Source: DATAYA01 sp036272815 (GTDB taxonomy: Bacteria > Pseudomonadota > Alphaproteobacteria > Acetobacterales > Acetobacteraceae). From it: DNA of 8,884 nt. Where the stretch lies: assembly GCA_036272815.1 (NCBI GenBank), contig DATAYA010000161.1, positions 1 through 8,884 on the forward strand, written 5' to 3'. This document shows, piece by piece, positions 1 to 8,703 of this stretch. The position numbers were made by a program, and so were the translations under genes. How positions within the stretch are numbered: the stretch's first letter is position 1; each line of letters opens with the position of its first letter. The notes under the pieces are model-generated. The model ran no database searches and was not told the DNA's origin. It was given only the letters and a program-made list of their open reading frames with translations.

Positions 1-431
1 TCGATCGTGTGCATCCGGTCGCGCGCGGGGTTGGCGTGCGGGTGGCTCGCACCCGGCGCGATGCCCGACCAGGGCGGCCGGCCGGCCAGGCGGAAATAAC
101 GCGAGGAACGGGCGGAGGTTTGCAGGTCATAGACGAAGTCGAACCCGCGCAGGCTGCGTGCGAGATGCAGCAGGCCGGGCAGGTCCCACCACGCCGGGCG
201 GCTGTCGGTCGCGACCGCGTCGAACCACGGGCTCGCGGCGGCCAGCGCCGCGAAGGGCGGCGTGGTCAGCAGGGTGATGCGCGCGTGCGGGTGGTGCGCC
301 CGGATCGCCGCGAACGGGCCGAAGGCGAGCACGAAATCGCCGAGCGCGCCGAGCTTGATGACGAGGATGCGCGACGGCCGGCCGCTCTCGCCCGTGAACC
401 CCGCCGCGCACGTGCCTATTGTCCTGTCCAC
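1..431 (-). CDS. Glycosyltransferase family 9 (heptosyltransferase-like), N-terminal part, runs off left edge
   Basis: The reverse strand encodes about 143 residues that stay open to the window edge. The core begins RILVIKLGALGDFVLAFGPF (about residues 21-40), the classic GT9 opening: a beta strand, then a glycine-rich G-x-x-GD loop (GALGD, residues 28-32). It continues through HPHARITLLTTPPFAAL, and later a YDLQTS motif, both typical of ADP-heptose:LPS heptosyltransferases. Such enzymes are cytoplasmic or peripheral inner-membrane proteins that add heptose or related sugars to the lipopolysaccharide core; the exact sugar and acceptor cannot be read from this fragment. No ATG precedes the core in frame. 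The only start-like codon is a GTG at 431, which gives a roughly 20-residue extension and has only a weak upstream GAAG, so the start is uncertain. The C-terminal nucleotide-sugar-binding half lies outside the window. It is divergent from the MerR gene with 26 bases between starts. Confidence 0.85.
   Translation of the reverse strand, partial: MDRTIGTCAAGFTGESGRPSRILVIKLGALGDFVLAFGPFAAIRAHHPHARITLLTTPPFAALAAASPWFDAVATDSRPAWWDLPGLLHLARSLRGFDFVYDLQTSARSSRYFRLAGRPPWSGIAPGASHPHANPARDRMHTI
394..422 (+). promoter_or_regulatory. Tentative promoter for the MerR-family gene
   Basis: GTGAAC (394-399) and TATTGT (417-422) are separated by 17 bases and resemble -35 and -10 boxes with 3 of 6 and 4 of 6 matches. 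Transcription would start near 429, giving a leader of about 29 nt that carries the AGGAG ribosome site at 446-450, 7 bases before the ATG. The site lies inside the start of the divergent GT9 gene. I see no clear CueR-type dyad (CTTCC...GGAAG) around it, and the 17-base spacer is shorter than the 19-20 bases usual in MerR-activated promoters, so autoactivation is not supported. Confidence 0.22.
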
Positions 432-457
432 GAACGCTTCATGCCAGGAGAGCGCGG

Positions 458-868
458 ATGGTGACCATCGGTGAGGCGGCGCGGGCCTCGGGCGTCTCGG
501 CCAAGATGATCCGCTACTATGAGAGCGCCGGGCTGCTGCCGCCGGCGCAGCGCACCGCCGGCGGCTATCGCACCTATGGACCGGCCGATCTGCACACCCT
601 GCGTTTCGTCCGCCGCGCCCGCGACCTCGGTTTCTCGATGGCCGAGATCATCCGCCTGCTCGGGCTGTGGCGGGACCGCGGCCGCGCCAGCGCCGAAGTC
701 AAGCGGATCGCCCTCGATCACGTCGCCGAGCTGCAGGGCAGGATCGTCGCCCTGCAGCAGATGGCGGCGACACTCGAGCACCTCGCCGGGCACTGCCAGG
801 GCGACGAGCGGCCGGACTGCCCGATCATCGACGAGCTGGCGGGCGTCGAGGCGCGGGTCGCTGCCTGA
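458..868 (+). CDS. cueR: MerR-family copper(I)-responsive transcriptional regulator (CueR/HmrR type)
   Basis: This 136-residue protein is full length for the family. Residues 1-70 form the winged helix-turn-helix DNA-binding region (VTIGEAARASGVSAKMIRYY, then GYRTY and LRFVRRARDLGFS). A long dimerisation helix follows at about 80-110. The metal loop carries C113 and C121 in HCQGDERPDCP, matching the two cysteine ligands of CueR/HmrR. A serine at residue 79 (in RASAEVKR) aligns with Ser77 of E. coli CueR, the position typical of monovalent-metal sensors, where ZntR and MerR have cysteine. By family knowledge it would activate copper-efflux or oxidase genes by unwinding a long-spacer promoter. 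The start ATG has AGGAG at 446-450 with 7-base spacing; an upstream in-frame start at 419 adds non-homologous residues and was not used. No copper ATPase, chaperone or multicopper oxidase lies in the window. Silver or gold response cannot be excluded. Confidence 0.9.
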   Translation: MVTIGEAARASGVSAKMIRYYESAGLLPPAQRTAGGYRTYGPADLHTLRFVRRARDLGFSMAEIIRLLGLWRDRGRASAEVKRIALDHVAELQGRIVALQQMAATLEHLAGHCQGDERPDCPIIDELAGVEARVAA

Positions 869-1074
869 GCGGTTGCTATTCGTGCGGGCCTTGCGGTGAT
901 CGCCGCCGGGCCAGGACCGACCGTCGCAATCCAAACCATCATTCATTCCCGACCATCGTTCCTCCTCGCGGCACGTTGCTGCCAAGGGGACGCTGCCCCG
1001 GGGGACGCTGCCCGGAAGCGGTGCTCTCGACAATCGCGCTGTCGCGGTGCAGCAGACTTGGCTCGGGGAGAAGG
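869..1074. other. 206-base intergenic region before the LOG gene
   Basis: No credible gene is seen here. The stretch contains a short imperfect dyad (GCGGTGATCGCCGC, 893-906) without a T-run, a comparatively less GC-rich patch at about 930-960 (caaaccatcattcattcc), and the GC-rich tandem repeat annotated separately at 986-1013. The promoter of the LOG gene presumably lies here, but I could not find a convincing -35/-10 pair. Translations across it are low-complexity and have no recognisable family. Confidence 0.6.
986..1013. repeat. Tandem direct repeat, two copies of GGGGACGCTGCCC
   Basis: The 13-base unit GGGGACGCTGCCC occurs at 986-998 and again, identical, at 1001-1013 (period 15). Each copy can fold by itself: GGGG/CCCC around an ACGCTG loop at 986-999, and CCGGG/CCCGG at 998-1015. 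The two hairpins share bases, so they would be mutually exclusive. No T-run follows, so an intrinsic terminator is unlikely. It may be a fragment of a dispersed GC-rich intergenic repeat, a leader structure, or simple slippage. Confidence 0.7.
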
Positions 1075-1677
1075 ATGGCGATGCCAAGGATCGGATCGGT
1101 CGCGGTATTCTGCGGCGCGCAGTCGGGCCGCGACCCGCGGCCGATGGAGGCGGCGCGGGCGCTCGGGCGGGGGCTGGCGCGCGGCGGGCGGCAGCTCGTC
1201 TACGGCGGCGGCCGGATCGGGCTGATGGGGGCGCTGGCCGACGCGGCACTGGCCGAGGGTGGCGCGGTGACGGGCGTGATCCCCGAGTTCCTGACGCGGC
1301 GGGAAGTGGCGCATCCCGGCGTCGGGCGGATGGTCGTGACCGCCAGCATGCACGCGCGCAAGCAGCGCATGTTCGAGCTGGCTGACGCGTTCGTGATGCT
1401 GCCGGGCGGGCTCGGCACGCTGGACGAGATCGTCGAGATCATCACCTGGCGGCAGCTCGGCCTGCACGACAAGCCGGTGCTGCTGTGCGACGTCGCGGGC
1501 TCGGCCGGGCCGCTGGTGTCGCTGGTCGCGGCGGTCATCGCGGACGGGTTCGCGCAGGCGTCGGTGCGGACGCTGTTCGAGGTCGCCGACGGAGTGGCGC
1601 CGCTGCTGGCGCGGCTTGATGCGCTCTCGACGGCGGCCTCGACTGCGGACGCGGCGGCAGACCCGGCGCGGCTGTAG
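1075..1677 (+). CDS. LOG-family protein (TIGR00730), nucleoside 5'-monophosphate phosphoribohydrolase
   Basis: This 200-residue protein is of normal length for the LOG ('lonely guy') family with a Rossmann-like fold. It opens with a hydrophobic strand and FCGAQSGRDP (12-21), followed by YGGGRIGLMG (43-52), the MHARKQRMFE helix (92-101) and the signature PGGLGTLDE (110-118), which contains the catalytic-site residues along with the preceding arginine. Members cleave the N-glycosidic bond of AMP or cytokinin riboside monophosphates, releasing base and ribose 5-phosphate; in bacteria outside plant associations the true substrate is often unclear. The start is either ATG 1075 or ATG 1081; GGGGAG at 1065-1070 sits 4 and 10 bases away respectively, so the choice is open. 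The last 15 or so residues are alanine-rich and unconserved in appearance. Its stop is 19 bases from the stop of the convergent S4-protein gene. It is usually cytosolic and dimeric. Confidence 0.92.
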   Translation: MAMPRIGSVAVFCGAQSGRDPRPMEAARALGRGLARGGRQLVYGGGRIGLMGALADAALAEGGAVTGVIPEFLTRREVAHPGVGRMVVTASMHARKQRMFELADAFVMLPGGLGTLDEIVEIITWRQLGLHDKPVLLCDVAGSAGPLVSLVAAVIADGFAQASVRTLFEVADGVAPLLARLDALSTAASTADAAADPARL

Positions 1678-1696
1678 CGGACCCGACCGTGGCCGA

Positions 1697-2011
1697 TCAG
1701 GGCGCCTCGATCGTCTCGTAGAGGGTGCGCGCCTCGTCTGGCGGCCCGCGGCGGGAGGCGAGGGCCGCGACGCGGACGACGCGGATGCGGCCGCCGGGCA
1801 GGCCGAGCGTCAGCACGTCGCCGGGGGCGAGGCGGGCATGCGGCTTGTCGGTGGGCTGGCGGTTGAGACGGACGGCGCCGGCGGCGACCAGGGCGGCACA
1901 GGCGGCACGGGTGCGCAGGAAGCGGGCGCACCAGAGCCATTTGTCGAGGCGCTGGTCGTCGAGCCGCTGGGAGTTTTGTTCGCCGGTCACTCCGCCGCCG
2001 CTCCGGAACAA
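1697..2011 (-). CDS. hslR: S4-domain RNA-binding protein, Hsp15-like
   Basis: This is a small protein of 104 residues. The S4 RNA-binding fold spans about residues 19-75, opening with QRLDKWLWCARFLRTR (20-35), nearly the consensus of Hsp15, then LVAAGAVRLN and the PGDVLTL turn (63-69). It ends with LYET close to the LYEE region of E. coli Hsp15, but lacks the long basic C-terminal tail of the 133-residue E. coli protein. Hsp15 binds free 50S subunits still carrying a nascent chain and helps recycle stalled ribosomes; that role is inferred here. Two starts are possible: TTG at 2011, which has AAGGAG at a 7-base spacing, and GTG at 1990, with GGAG at 10 bases. I chose TTG on the ribosome site. 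It follows the helicase gene by 37 bases on the same strand, so the two are probably one transcript. Confidence 0.85.
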   Translation of the reverse strand: MFRSGGGVTGEQNSQRLDDQRLDKWLWCARFLRTRAACAALVAAGAVRLNRQPTDKPHARLAPGDVLTLGLPGGRIRVVRVAALASRRGPPDEARTLYETIEAP

Positions 2012-2018
2012 GCGGGAA

Positions 2019-2024
2019 CTCCTT
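2019..2024 (-). promoter_or_regulatory. Ribosome-binding site selecting a TTG start for the S4-domain gene
   Basis: On the minus strand AAGGAG lies 7 bases before a TTG codon at 2011-2009. This is the strongest Shine-Dalgarno match near the gene. The competing GTG at 1990 has only GGAG (2004-2001) at 10 bases. The site therefore favours the rarer TTG start and a 7-residue longer protein. Confidence 0.5.
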
Positions 2025-2048
2025 CCAACGGCTGCCGAACGGGAGGGT

Positions 2049-4628
2049 TCACCCGCCGCCCCGCCGCAGCGCAGCCAGGACGGCGAACGGACCCTCGGCG
2101 ACGGCCGGCCGCATCGGCAGCTCCGGCGCGGGCCGGCGGCGCAGCGGCACCATCAGCGGCGGCGCCGGCGGGCCGAAGGCGCTCGGCTCGGGTGCCGGCG
2201 CCGGCAGCGCCCGCATCCCCAGCGAGCGCAGCACCGCCGGCAGCGTTGCCGCCGGCATCCCGAGGCGGCTGGCAAGGCCCGGCGGCACCGGCGCGGGATG
2301 GCGCCGCGTGGCGTACGCCAGCTCGGCCGCAGCGCGCTCGGCGACATCGAGCCGCAGCAGCAGCGGCCCGGCCGGCAGCCAGCCCAGCACCTCCGCCATG
2401 CCCGCCGGCCAGTCGGGCGACGGGGCGATCGAGACCGCGCCGGGCGGCGGCAGCGGCGGCAGCGGCATCCCCGCGCGCACCGCGAGCAGCCGCGCCCGCA
2501 GCGCCATCGGCGCCGGACGCAGCAGCGCGGGAAGGAACAGCGCGAACCGCCCGGCACGCACGCCGAGCGCCTTCAGCGCCGGACGCAGCGCCGGGGCGAT
2601 GGCGTCCTCGGTCGCCCCCGGCACGACGCCGCCGGCCTCGACCAGTCGGTGCAGCGCCCCGCGCAGCAACGGGTCGGCTGCGGCCGCGGCTTCGGCGGCG
2701 TGCAGGGGTGCCAAGGCGCGGGCGATGGCGTGGTCGACCCACGCCTGAAGGCGGCGGCGCACCTGCTCGCGCGGCGGGCCGTCGAGGAACTCGCTCGGCA
2801 GCACATGCACCACGGGGCGCAGCAGCGCCGGACCCGGCCGCAGCCGCGCGACCGGCGCGCCCTGCTCCGCGCCCTGGCCCGCCCTCGCGTCCTGCCACAG
2901 CAGCGTGTGCGCGGCGTCCAGCATGAACGCCGCGTCGGGGGCGGCGGCCAGCGCCCGGACCCGGCGCGGCATCTCCTGGCGCAGCGCGCGCCGGGCGGCG
3001 CGCAGCACCAGCCGTCGCTCCTCGCCCTCGGCGAGCGGATCGGGGAGGAATGCGAAGCCGCCGATGCGGCCGACCGGATGGCCCTCCACCACCACCTCCC
3101 CCGCCGCGGTGACGGCCGAGAGGAGTGCCGTCCCCTCCGGCCCCTCCGCCTCCTCGAGCCGGCGCATCAGGTGGGTCGCGCGGCGATCGACGAAGCGCGC
3201 GGTCAGCCGCTGGTGCAGCGCGTCGGAGACGAGGTCCTCCGCCTCCCGCGCCCGCTCGGCCCAGGCCGGCGCGTCTGCGAGCCAGTCGGGACGGGCGGCG
3301 ATGTAGCTCCAGGTCCGCACTCCGGCGAAGCGGGCCATCAGCGTGTCGATGTCGCCGTCGGCGCGGGTGAGGGCGGCAAGCTGGGTCGCGATCCAGTCGG
3401 TCGGCACGCGGCCGTCGCGCACCAGATGGGTGAAGACACGGCCGCAGAGGCGGGTGTGGCTCTCGTCGGCGAGCTTGCGGAAGTCGGGGATCTGGCAGGC
3501 GCCCCAGAGCGTGCGCAGGCGCGCCCGGCCATCGGCGAGGCGGCGGATGTCGCCGTCGCGCGCCAGCGCCGCGAGCGCCTGCAGGTCGGCGGCGTCGCGT
3601 CCGCGCACCAGTCCGGGACGCGGCGGCGCGGCGGCGAGGCTTTCGAGCAGCGCGTCGATCCCGGAGAAGTCGAGATCGACGTTGCGCCAGCAGAGCTGGC
3701 CGAGCGGCTCGAACTCGTGCGCCTCGACGGCGGCGACGGTGGCGTCCGGCATCGGCGGGCAATCGGCGGTGGTGCCGAAGCTGCCGTCGCGCATCCCGCG
3801 CCCGGCGCGGCCAGCGATCTGCGCCAGCTCGGCCGGATCGAGCCGGCGCAGCTGGTGGCCGTCGAACTTCGAAAGTCCCGCGAAGGCGACGTGGCCCACG
3901 TCCATGTTGAGGCCCATCCCGATCGCGTCGGTGGCGACCAGGAAATCGACCTCTTTTTCCTGGTAGAGCGCCACCTGCGCGTTGCGGGTGCGCGGCGAGA
4001 GGCGGCCCATCACCACGGCGCAGCCGCCACGGCGGCGGCGGATCAGCTCGGCGATCGCGTACACTTCGGCGGCGCTGAAGGCGACGATGGCGGTGCGCGC
4101 CGGCAGGCGGCCGAGCTTGGCGTGGCCGGTCGCGGTGAGCTGCGACAGCCGCGGCCGGGTCTCTATCTCCGCACCCGGCACGAGGCTGCGTAGCAGCGGC
4201 CGGATGGTCTCGGCGCCGAGAAAAAGCGTCTCGACCAGGCCGCGGGCGTGCAGCAGGCGGTCGGTGAAGACGTGACCGCGGTCGGGGTCGGCGCAGAGCT
4301 GGATCTCGTCCACCGCGACGAACTCGGCGTCGCGGTCGAGCGGCATCGCCTCGACGGTGCAGGAGAACCAGCGCGCGCGCGGCGGGATTATCTTCTCCTC
4401 GCCGGTGATGAGGGCGACATTGGCAGCACCTCTCGCCGCCACCATGCGGTCGTAGTTCTCGCGCGCCAGCAGCCGCAGCGGAAAGCCGATGATGCCGCTG
4501 CCGTGCGCCAGCAGGCGCTCGATCGCGAGATGCGTCTTGCCAGTGTTGGTGGGGCCGAGCACCGCCCGCACGCGTGGCGTAAAGAGGGGCGCAAAGCGGG
4601 CGGAGCCGCCCCGGTCCGAGCGCGTCAT
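2049..4628 (-). CDS. Suv3-like DExH-box RNA helicase (superfamily 2)
   Basis: This 859-residue protein has the Ski2/Suv3-type helicase core near its N-terminus. Motif I is GPTNTGKT (25-32); PLRLLARENYDR (50-61) and ITGEEK (74-79) are Suv3 hallmarks; motif II is VDEIQL (106-111, a DEIQ box); motif V is VATDAIGMGLNM (231-242); motif VI is QIAGRAGRG (270-278). These match mitochondrial SUV3, whose bacterial relatives are common in alphaproteobacteria. The protein should unwind RNA 3' to 5' with ATP, probably in RNA decay; a partner exoribonuclease is not in view. Residues from about 400 to 650 are arginine/alanine-rich helical sequence, and the last 130 or so are proline/alanine-rich, ending in a GPFAVLAAL segment. 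The ATG at 4628 lies 24 residues before motif I and has no clear Shine-Dalgarno. It is the first gene of a probable two-gene unit with the S4-domain gene. Confidence 0.9.
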   Translation of the reverse strand: MTRSDRGGSARFAPLFTPRVRAVLGPTNTGKTHLAIERLLAHGSGIIGFPLRLLARENYDRMVAARGAANVALITGEEKIIPPRARWFSCTVEAMPLDRDAEFVAVDEIQLCADPDRGHVFTDRLLHARGLVETLFLGAETIRPLLRSLVPGAEIETRPRLSQLTATGHAKLGRLPARTAIVAFSAAEVYAIAELIRRRRGGCAVVMGRLSPRTRNAQVALYQEKEVDFLVATDAIGMGLNMDVGHVAFAGLSKFDGHQLRRLDPAELAQIAGRAGRGMRDGSFGTTADCPPMPDATVAAVEAHEFEPLGQLCWRNVDLDFSGIDALLESLAAAPPRPGLVRGRDAADLQALAALARDGDIRRLADGRARLRTLWGACQIPDFRKLADESHTRLCGRVFTHLVRDGRVPTDWIATQLAALTRADGDIDTLMARFAGVRTWSYIAARPDWLADAPAWAERAREAEDLVSDALHQRLTARFVDRRATHLMRRLEEAEGPEGTALLSAVTAAGEVVVEGHPVGRIGGFAFLPDPLAEGEERRLVLRAARRALRQEMPRRVRALAAAPDAAFMLDAAHTLLWQDARAGQGAEQGAPVARLRPGPALLRPVVHVLPSEFLDGPPREQVRRRLQAWVDHAIARALAPLHAAEAAAAADPLLRGALHRLVEAGGVVPGATEDAIAPALRPALKALGVRAGRFALFLPALLRPAPMALRARLLAVRAGMPLPPLPPPGAVSIAPSPDWPAGMAEVLGWLPAGPLLLRLDVAERAAAELAYATRRHPAPVPPGLASRLGMPAATLPAVLRSLGMRALPAPAPEPSAFGPPAPPLMVPLRRRPAPELPMRPAVAEGPFAVLAALRRGGG

Positions 4629-4656
4629 GCGCAGATGTTCGGGTCACGGAGGGAGA

Positions 4657-4685
4657 TTCGCAAGGCGTGAGACGACGCGGATATT
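4657..4685 (+). promoter_or_regulatory. Tentative lysA promoter in the divergent intergenic region
   Basis: TTCGCA (4657-4662), a 17-base spacer and GATATT (4680-4685) give 4 of 6 matches to each of the -35 and -10 consensus boxes. Transcription would begin near 4692, leaving a short leader of about 28 nt. The 91-base gap (4629-4719) must hold the promoters of both lysA and the divergent helicase gene. No known riboswitch is visible: the gap is too short for a lysine riboswitch, and those are not typical of alphaproteobacteria. Confidence 0.3.
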
Positions 4686-4719
4686 GCACCGCGTCGCCCG
4701 GCGACTACCATCCAGTGCC

Positions 4720-6053
<1,334 letters not shown>

Positions 6054-6078
<25 letters not shown>

Positions 6079-8693
6079 ACCCGGCCGAGCAGCACTTCCT
6101 GGGCCGCCTCGCAAGGCGGCGGCGCACCGCACGGGCGGTGCTCTGGTTCGAGCGCCTTTGGCCGGCGCTATGGCCGGGACTGGGCGTGGCCGGCGCCTTT
6201 CTCTGCGTGGCACTGCTGGCGCTGCCGCAGCGCCTGCCGGCCCCGCTGCATCTGGCACTGCTGGTCGTGGTCGGGATCGCGATCGCGGGGCTGCTGTGGC
6301 GCGGGCTGGCCGGGCTGGAGCGGCCGGATGCCGCTTCGGTCGACCGACGGCTGGAGGCGTCGTCGGGGCTTGCGCACCAGCCGCTCGCGACGATCGCCGA
6401 CCGGCCGGCGGTGGCCGATGCGGCGGGCGCGGCGCTCTGGCGGGCGCATGTCGCGCGGGCGCGGGCACGGCTCGGGCGGCTGCGTGTCGGCGTGCCGCGG
6501 CCGGGGCTCGCGGCGCGCGACCGGATGGCGCTGCGCGGCGGCTTGATCGTGGCGCTGATCGCGTGCCTCGCGATCGCGGGGCCGGATGCGGCGGGGCGGA
6601 TCGGGGCGGCGCTCTCGACGCGGTTGCCGGTGCTGCCGCCCGGCGCCCCCGGCACCGAGGTGCAGGCCTGGATCACGCCGCCCGGCTACACCGGCCTGCC
6701 GCCGGTGTTCCTGCACGCCGGCACCGATCGGGTCGCGGTGCCGGAAGGCTCGCACCTGACGGTGAGCGTCACCGGCGGCGAGGGCGGCGCACCGCTGCTC
6801 TCCTTCGGCGGCGCCGGCGGCGGGTTCCGGGCGCTCGATGCCGCGAGCTGGCAGGCGGACCAGACGCTGACCGCGAGCGGGCGGCTGGCGATCCGCCGGC
6901 GGGGGCGCGACCTGGGCGCCTGGATGGTCGAGGTGATCGCCAACACGCCACCCACGGTCGCCTTCGCAGCGCCTCCCGGGCAGGCGCCGCACGGATTGCT
7001 GGTGCGGCTGCCCTGGACCGCGCACGACCAGTACGGCGTGACCGAGCTGCGCGCCGAGCTGCGCCTGCAAGGGCGGCCGGATGCGCCGCCGATCGTGGTG
7101 CCGATCCCGCTGCCCGAAGGCGACGCGCGCGCGCCGCACGGGATGGCGCTGCGCGACCTCACGTCGCACCCCTGGGCCGGCCTGCCGGTGACCGCGACGC
7201 TGCTGGCGAAAAACGCGCCCGGCCTGGAGGGGCACAGCGCCGCTGCCGGCTTCACGCTGCCGGAGCGGCGTTTCACCAACCCGATCGCGCGCGCGATCAT
7301 CGCCGTGCGCCGCGAACTGAGCCTGCATCCGGACGCAGGCGCCGCCGCCGACACCGCGCTTGGCGCGATTCCGCCCGCTTCCTTTGCCGGCGACTGGGGC
7401 GGCTTCCTCAACCTCGCCGCCATCCGGGCGCTGCTGCGCGAGGGGCCGGCGCCGGGCGTGGTCGACGAGGCGCAGGCGCGGATGTGGACGCTGGCGCTGC
7501 ATCTGGAGGACCACCAGGCGGATGCGACGGCGCGGGCGCTGGAGGCGGCGCGGCAGGCGCTGCGGCGCACGCTCGACCGCGCCGAGCGCACCGGCCACCT
7601 CGATCAGAAGCAGTTCGACGCACGGCTGCGCGCCTTGCAGGAGGCGATCCGGAAGCACTTGCAGGCGCTGTTGCGGCAGGCGATGCGCAACGGCACCGAG
7701 ACGCCGTTCGACGCCAACCGCCGCATGATGAGCGAGGCCGATATCAACCGGATGCTGCAGCAGATGCAGCAGGCGGCGAAGGCCGGGCGGATGGCGGACG
7801 CCGAGCAGCAGATGGCGCAGCTCGAGCAGATGTTGCAGGCGTTGCAGAACGCGCAGCTGTCGGCGGGGCAGCCGGGCCAGCGCAATGCGCAGCAGCGCCG
7901 CGGGCAGCAGCAGATGGGGGCGTTGCAGGACCTGGTCGGGCGCGAGGGCGGGCTGCTCGACCGCAGCGAGCAGCGCGGCGGTCAGGGCAACAACCCGAAC
8001 GCGCCGGAACCGGCACCCCTGGCGATGCCGGACGGCTTCCCCGGACAGCCGCTGCCGCCGGCGGGCGCCCAGGCCCAGGCTCAGGCTCAGGCCCACTCTG
8101 GCAGGCAGGGCGGGGCCAAGCAGCAGGCCGGTGCGCGCGCCGCCGACGCGCGCACCCAGGGCGCGCTGCGCCGGGCGCTCGGCGAGCTGATGCAGGAATT
8201 CGGCGACCTCACCGGCAAGCTCCCCCCGGCGCTGGGCGACGCGGACCAGGCGATGCAGCGGGCCGGGCAGGCGTTGGGGCACGGCCAGGACCCGGCGGCG
8301 GCGACCGCGCAGAAACAGGCGATCGCAGCGCTCTCCAAGGGCGGCCAACAGATGGGCCAGCAGATGGCGGCGCAGTTCGGCGCCTCGCCCGGACAGGGTC
8401 AGCAGGGCCAGGGGATGCAGATCGGCCAGATGGGCCGCGACGGCCAGGGCGGCACGCTCGGGATGCCCGGCCAGGGCCAGGGCGGCGACCGGCGCGGGCC
8501 GCGCGACCCGCTCGGCCGACTGACCGGCGAGGGCAATTCCGGCGCCGACGAGGGCAACGACGTGAAAATCCCGACCAAATCCCAGCAGGACCGCGTGCGC
8601 GAGATCGAGCAGGAACTGCGCCGGCGGGATGGCCAGATGTCCCGGCCGCAGCAGGAGCGGGATTACATCCAGCGATTGTTGCGGACGTATTGA
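6054..8693 (+). CDS. TIGR02302/DUF4175-family membrane-anchored protein of unknown function
   Basis: This 879-residue protein fits the alphaproteobacterial TIGR02302 family: about 850 residues, two or three N-terminal membrane helices and a long Gln/Gly-rich tail. Hydrophobic segments lie at about 38-58, 63-84 and 163-177. Residues 195-400 look beta-rich, with an Ig-like WTAHDQYGVTEL stretch (321-332) resembling the D-x-YGV repeats of DUF4175 proteins. Residues 405-600 are strongly helical and probably coiled coil, becoming Gln/Met-rich (MLQQMQQ, QQMAQLEQMLQ). Residues 600-815 are low complexity in Q, G, A and P, with an AQAQAQAQA run at 672-680 and many GQ steps. A charged, apparently conserved end follows (TKSQQDRVREIEQEL, then YIQRLLRTY). 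The start overlaps lysA by 25 bases, with GAGGAG 11 bases upstream. Most of the protein is predicted outside the inner membrane. Its function is unknown; an envelope or peptidoglycan role is only suggested by lysA. Confidence 0.88.
8067..8093 (+). repeat. Short in-frame Ala-Gln codon repeat
   Basis: A run of alternating gcc/gct and cag codons encodes AQAQAQAQA within the low-complexity tail of the TIGR02302 protein. Near-identical six-base units (CAGGCC, CAGGCT) make it prone to replication slippage, so its length may differ between related strains without changing frame. Confidence 0.6.
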
Positions 8694-8703
8694 GGCAAGG
8701 CCA

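Noticed and set aside
893..906. Dyad GCGGTGATCGCCGC after the MerR gene as a terminator
   Set aside because: The stem is short with a mismatch and no T-run follows, so an intrinsic terminator is not supported.
1678..1696. Bidirectional terminator between the convergent LOG and S4 genes
   Set aside because: The 19-base gap contains no convincing hairpin or T/A tracts.
1725..4193. 822-codon open frame on the plus strand across the helicase and S4 genes
   Set aside because: It is antisense to clear helicase motifs and its translation is Arg/Gly/Gln/His-rich with no family signal; it is a shadow of the GC-rich coding strand.
1987..4689. 900-codon minus-strand frame overlapping the helicase in another phase
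   Set aside because: It is an arginine/alanine-rich shifted reading of the same strand. The helicase motifs occur only in the 4628-2049 frame.
4627..4719. Alternative upstream lysA start at ATG 4627
   Set aside because: It would overlap the divergent helicase start and add 31 basic, unconserved-looking residues with no ribosome site; LysA is already long at its N-terminus.
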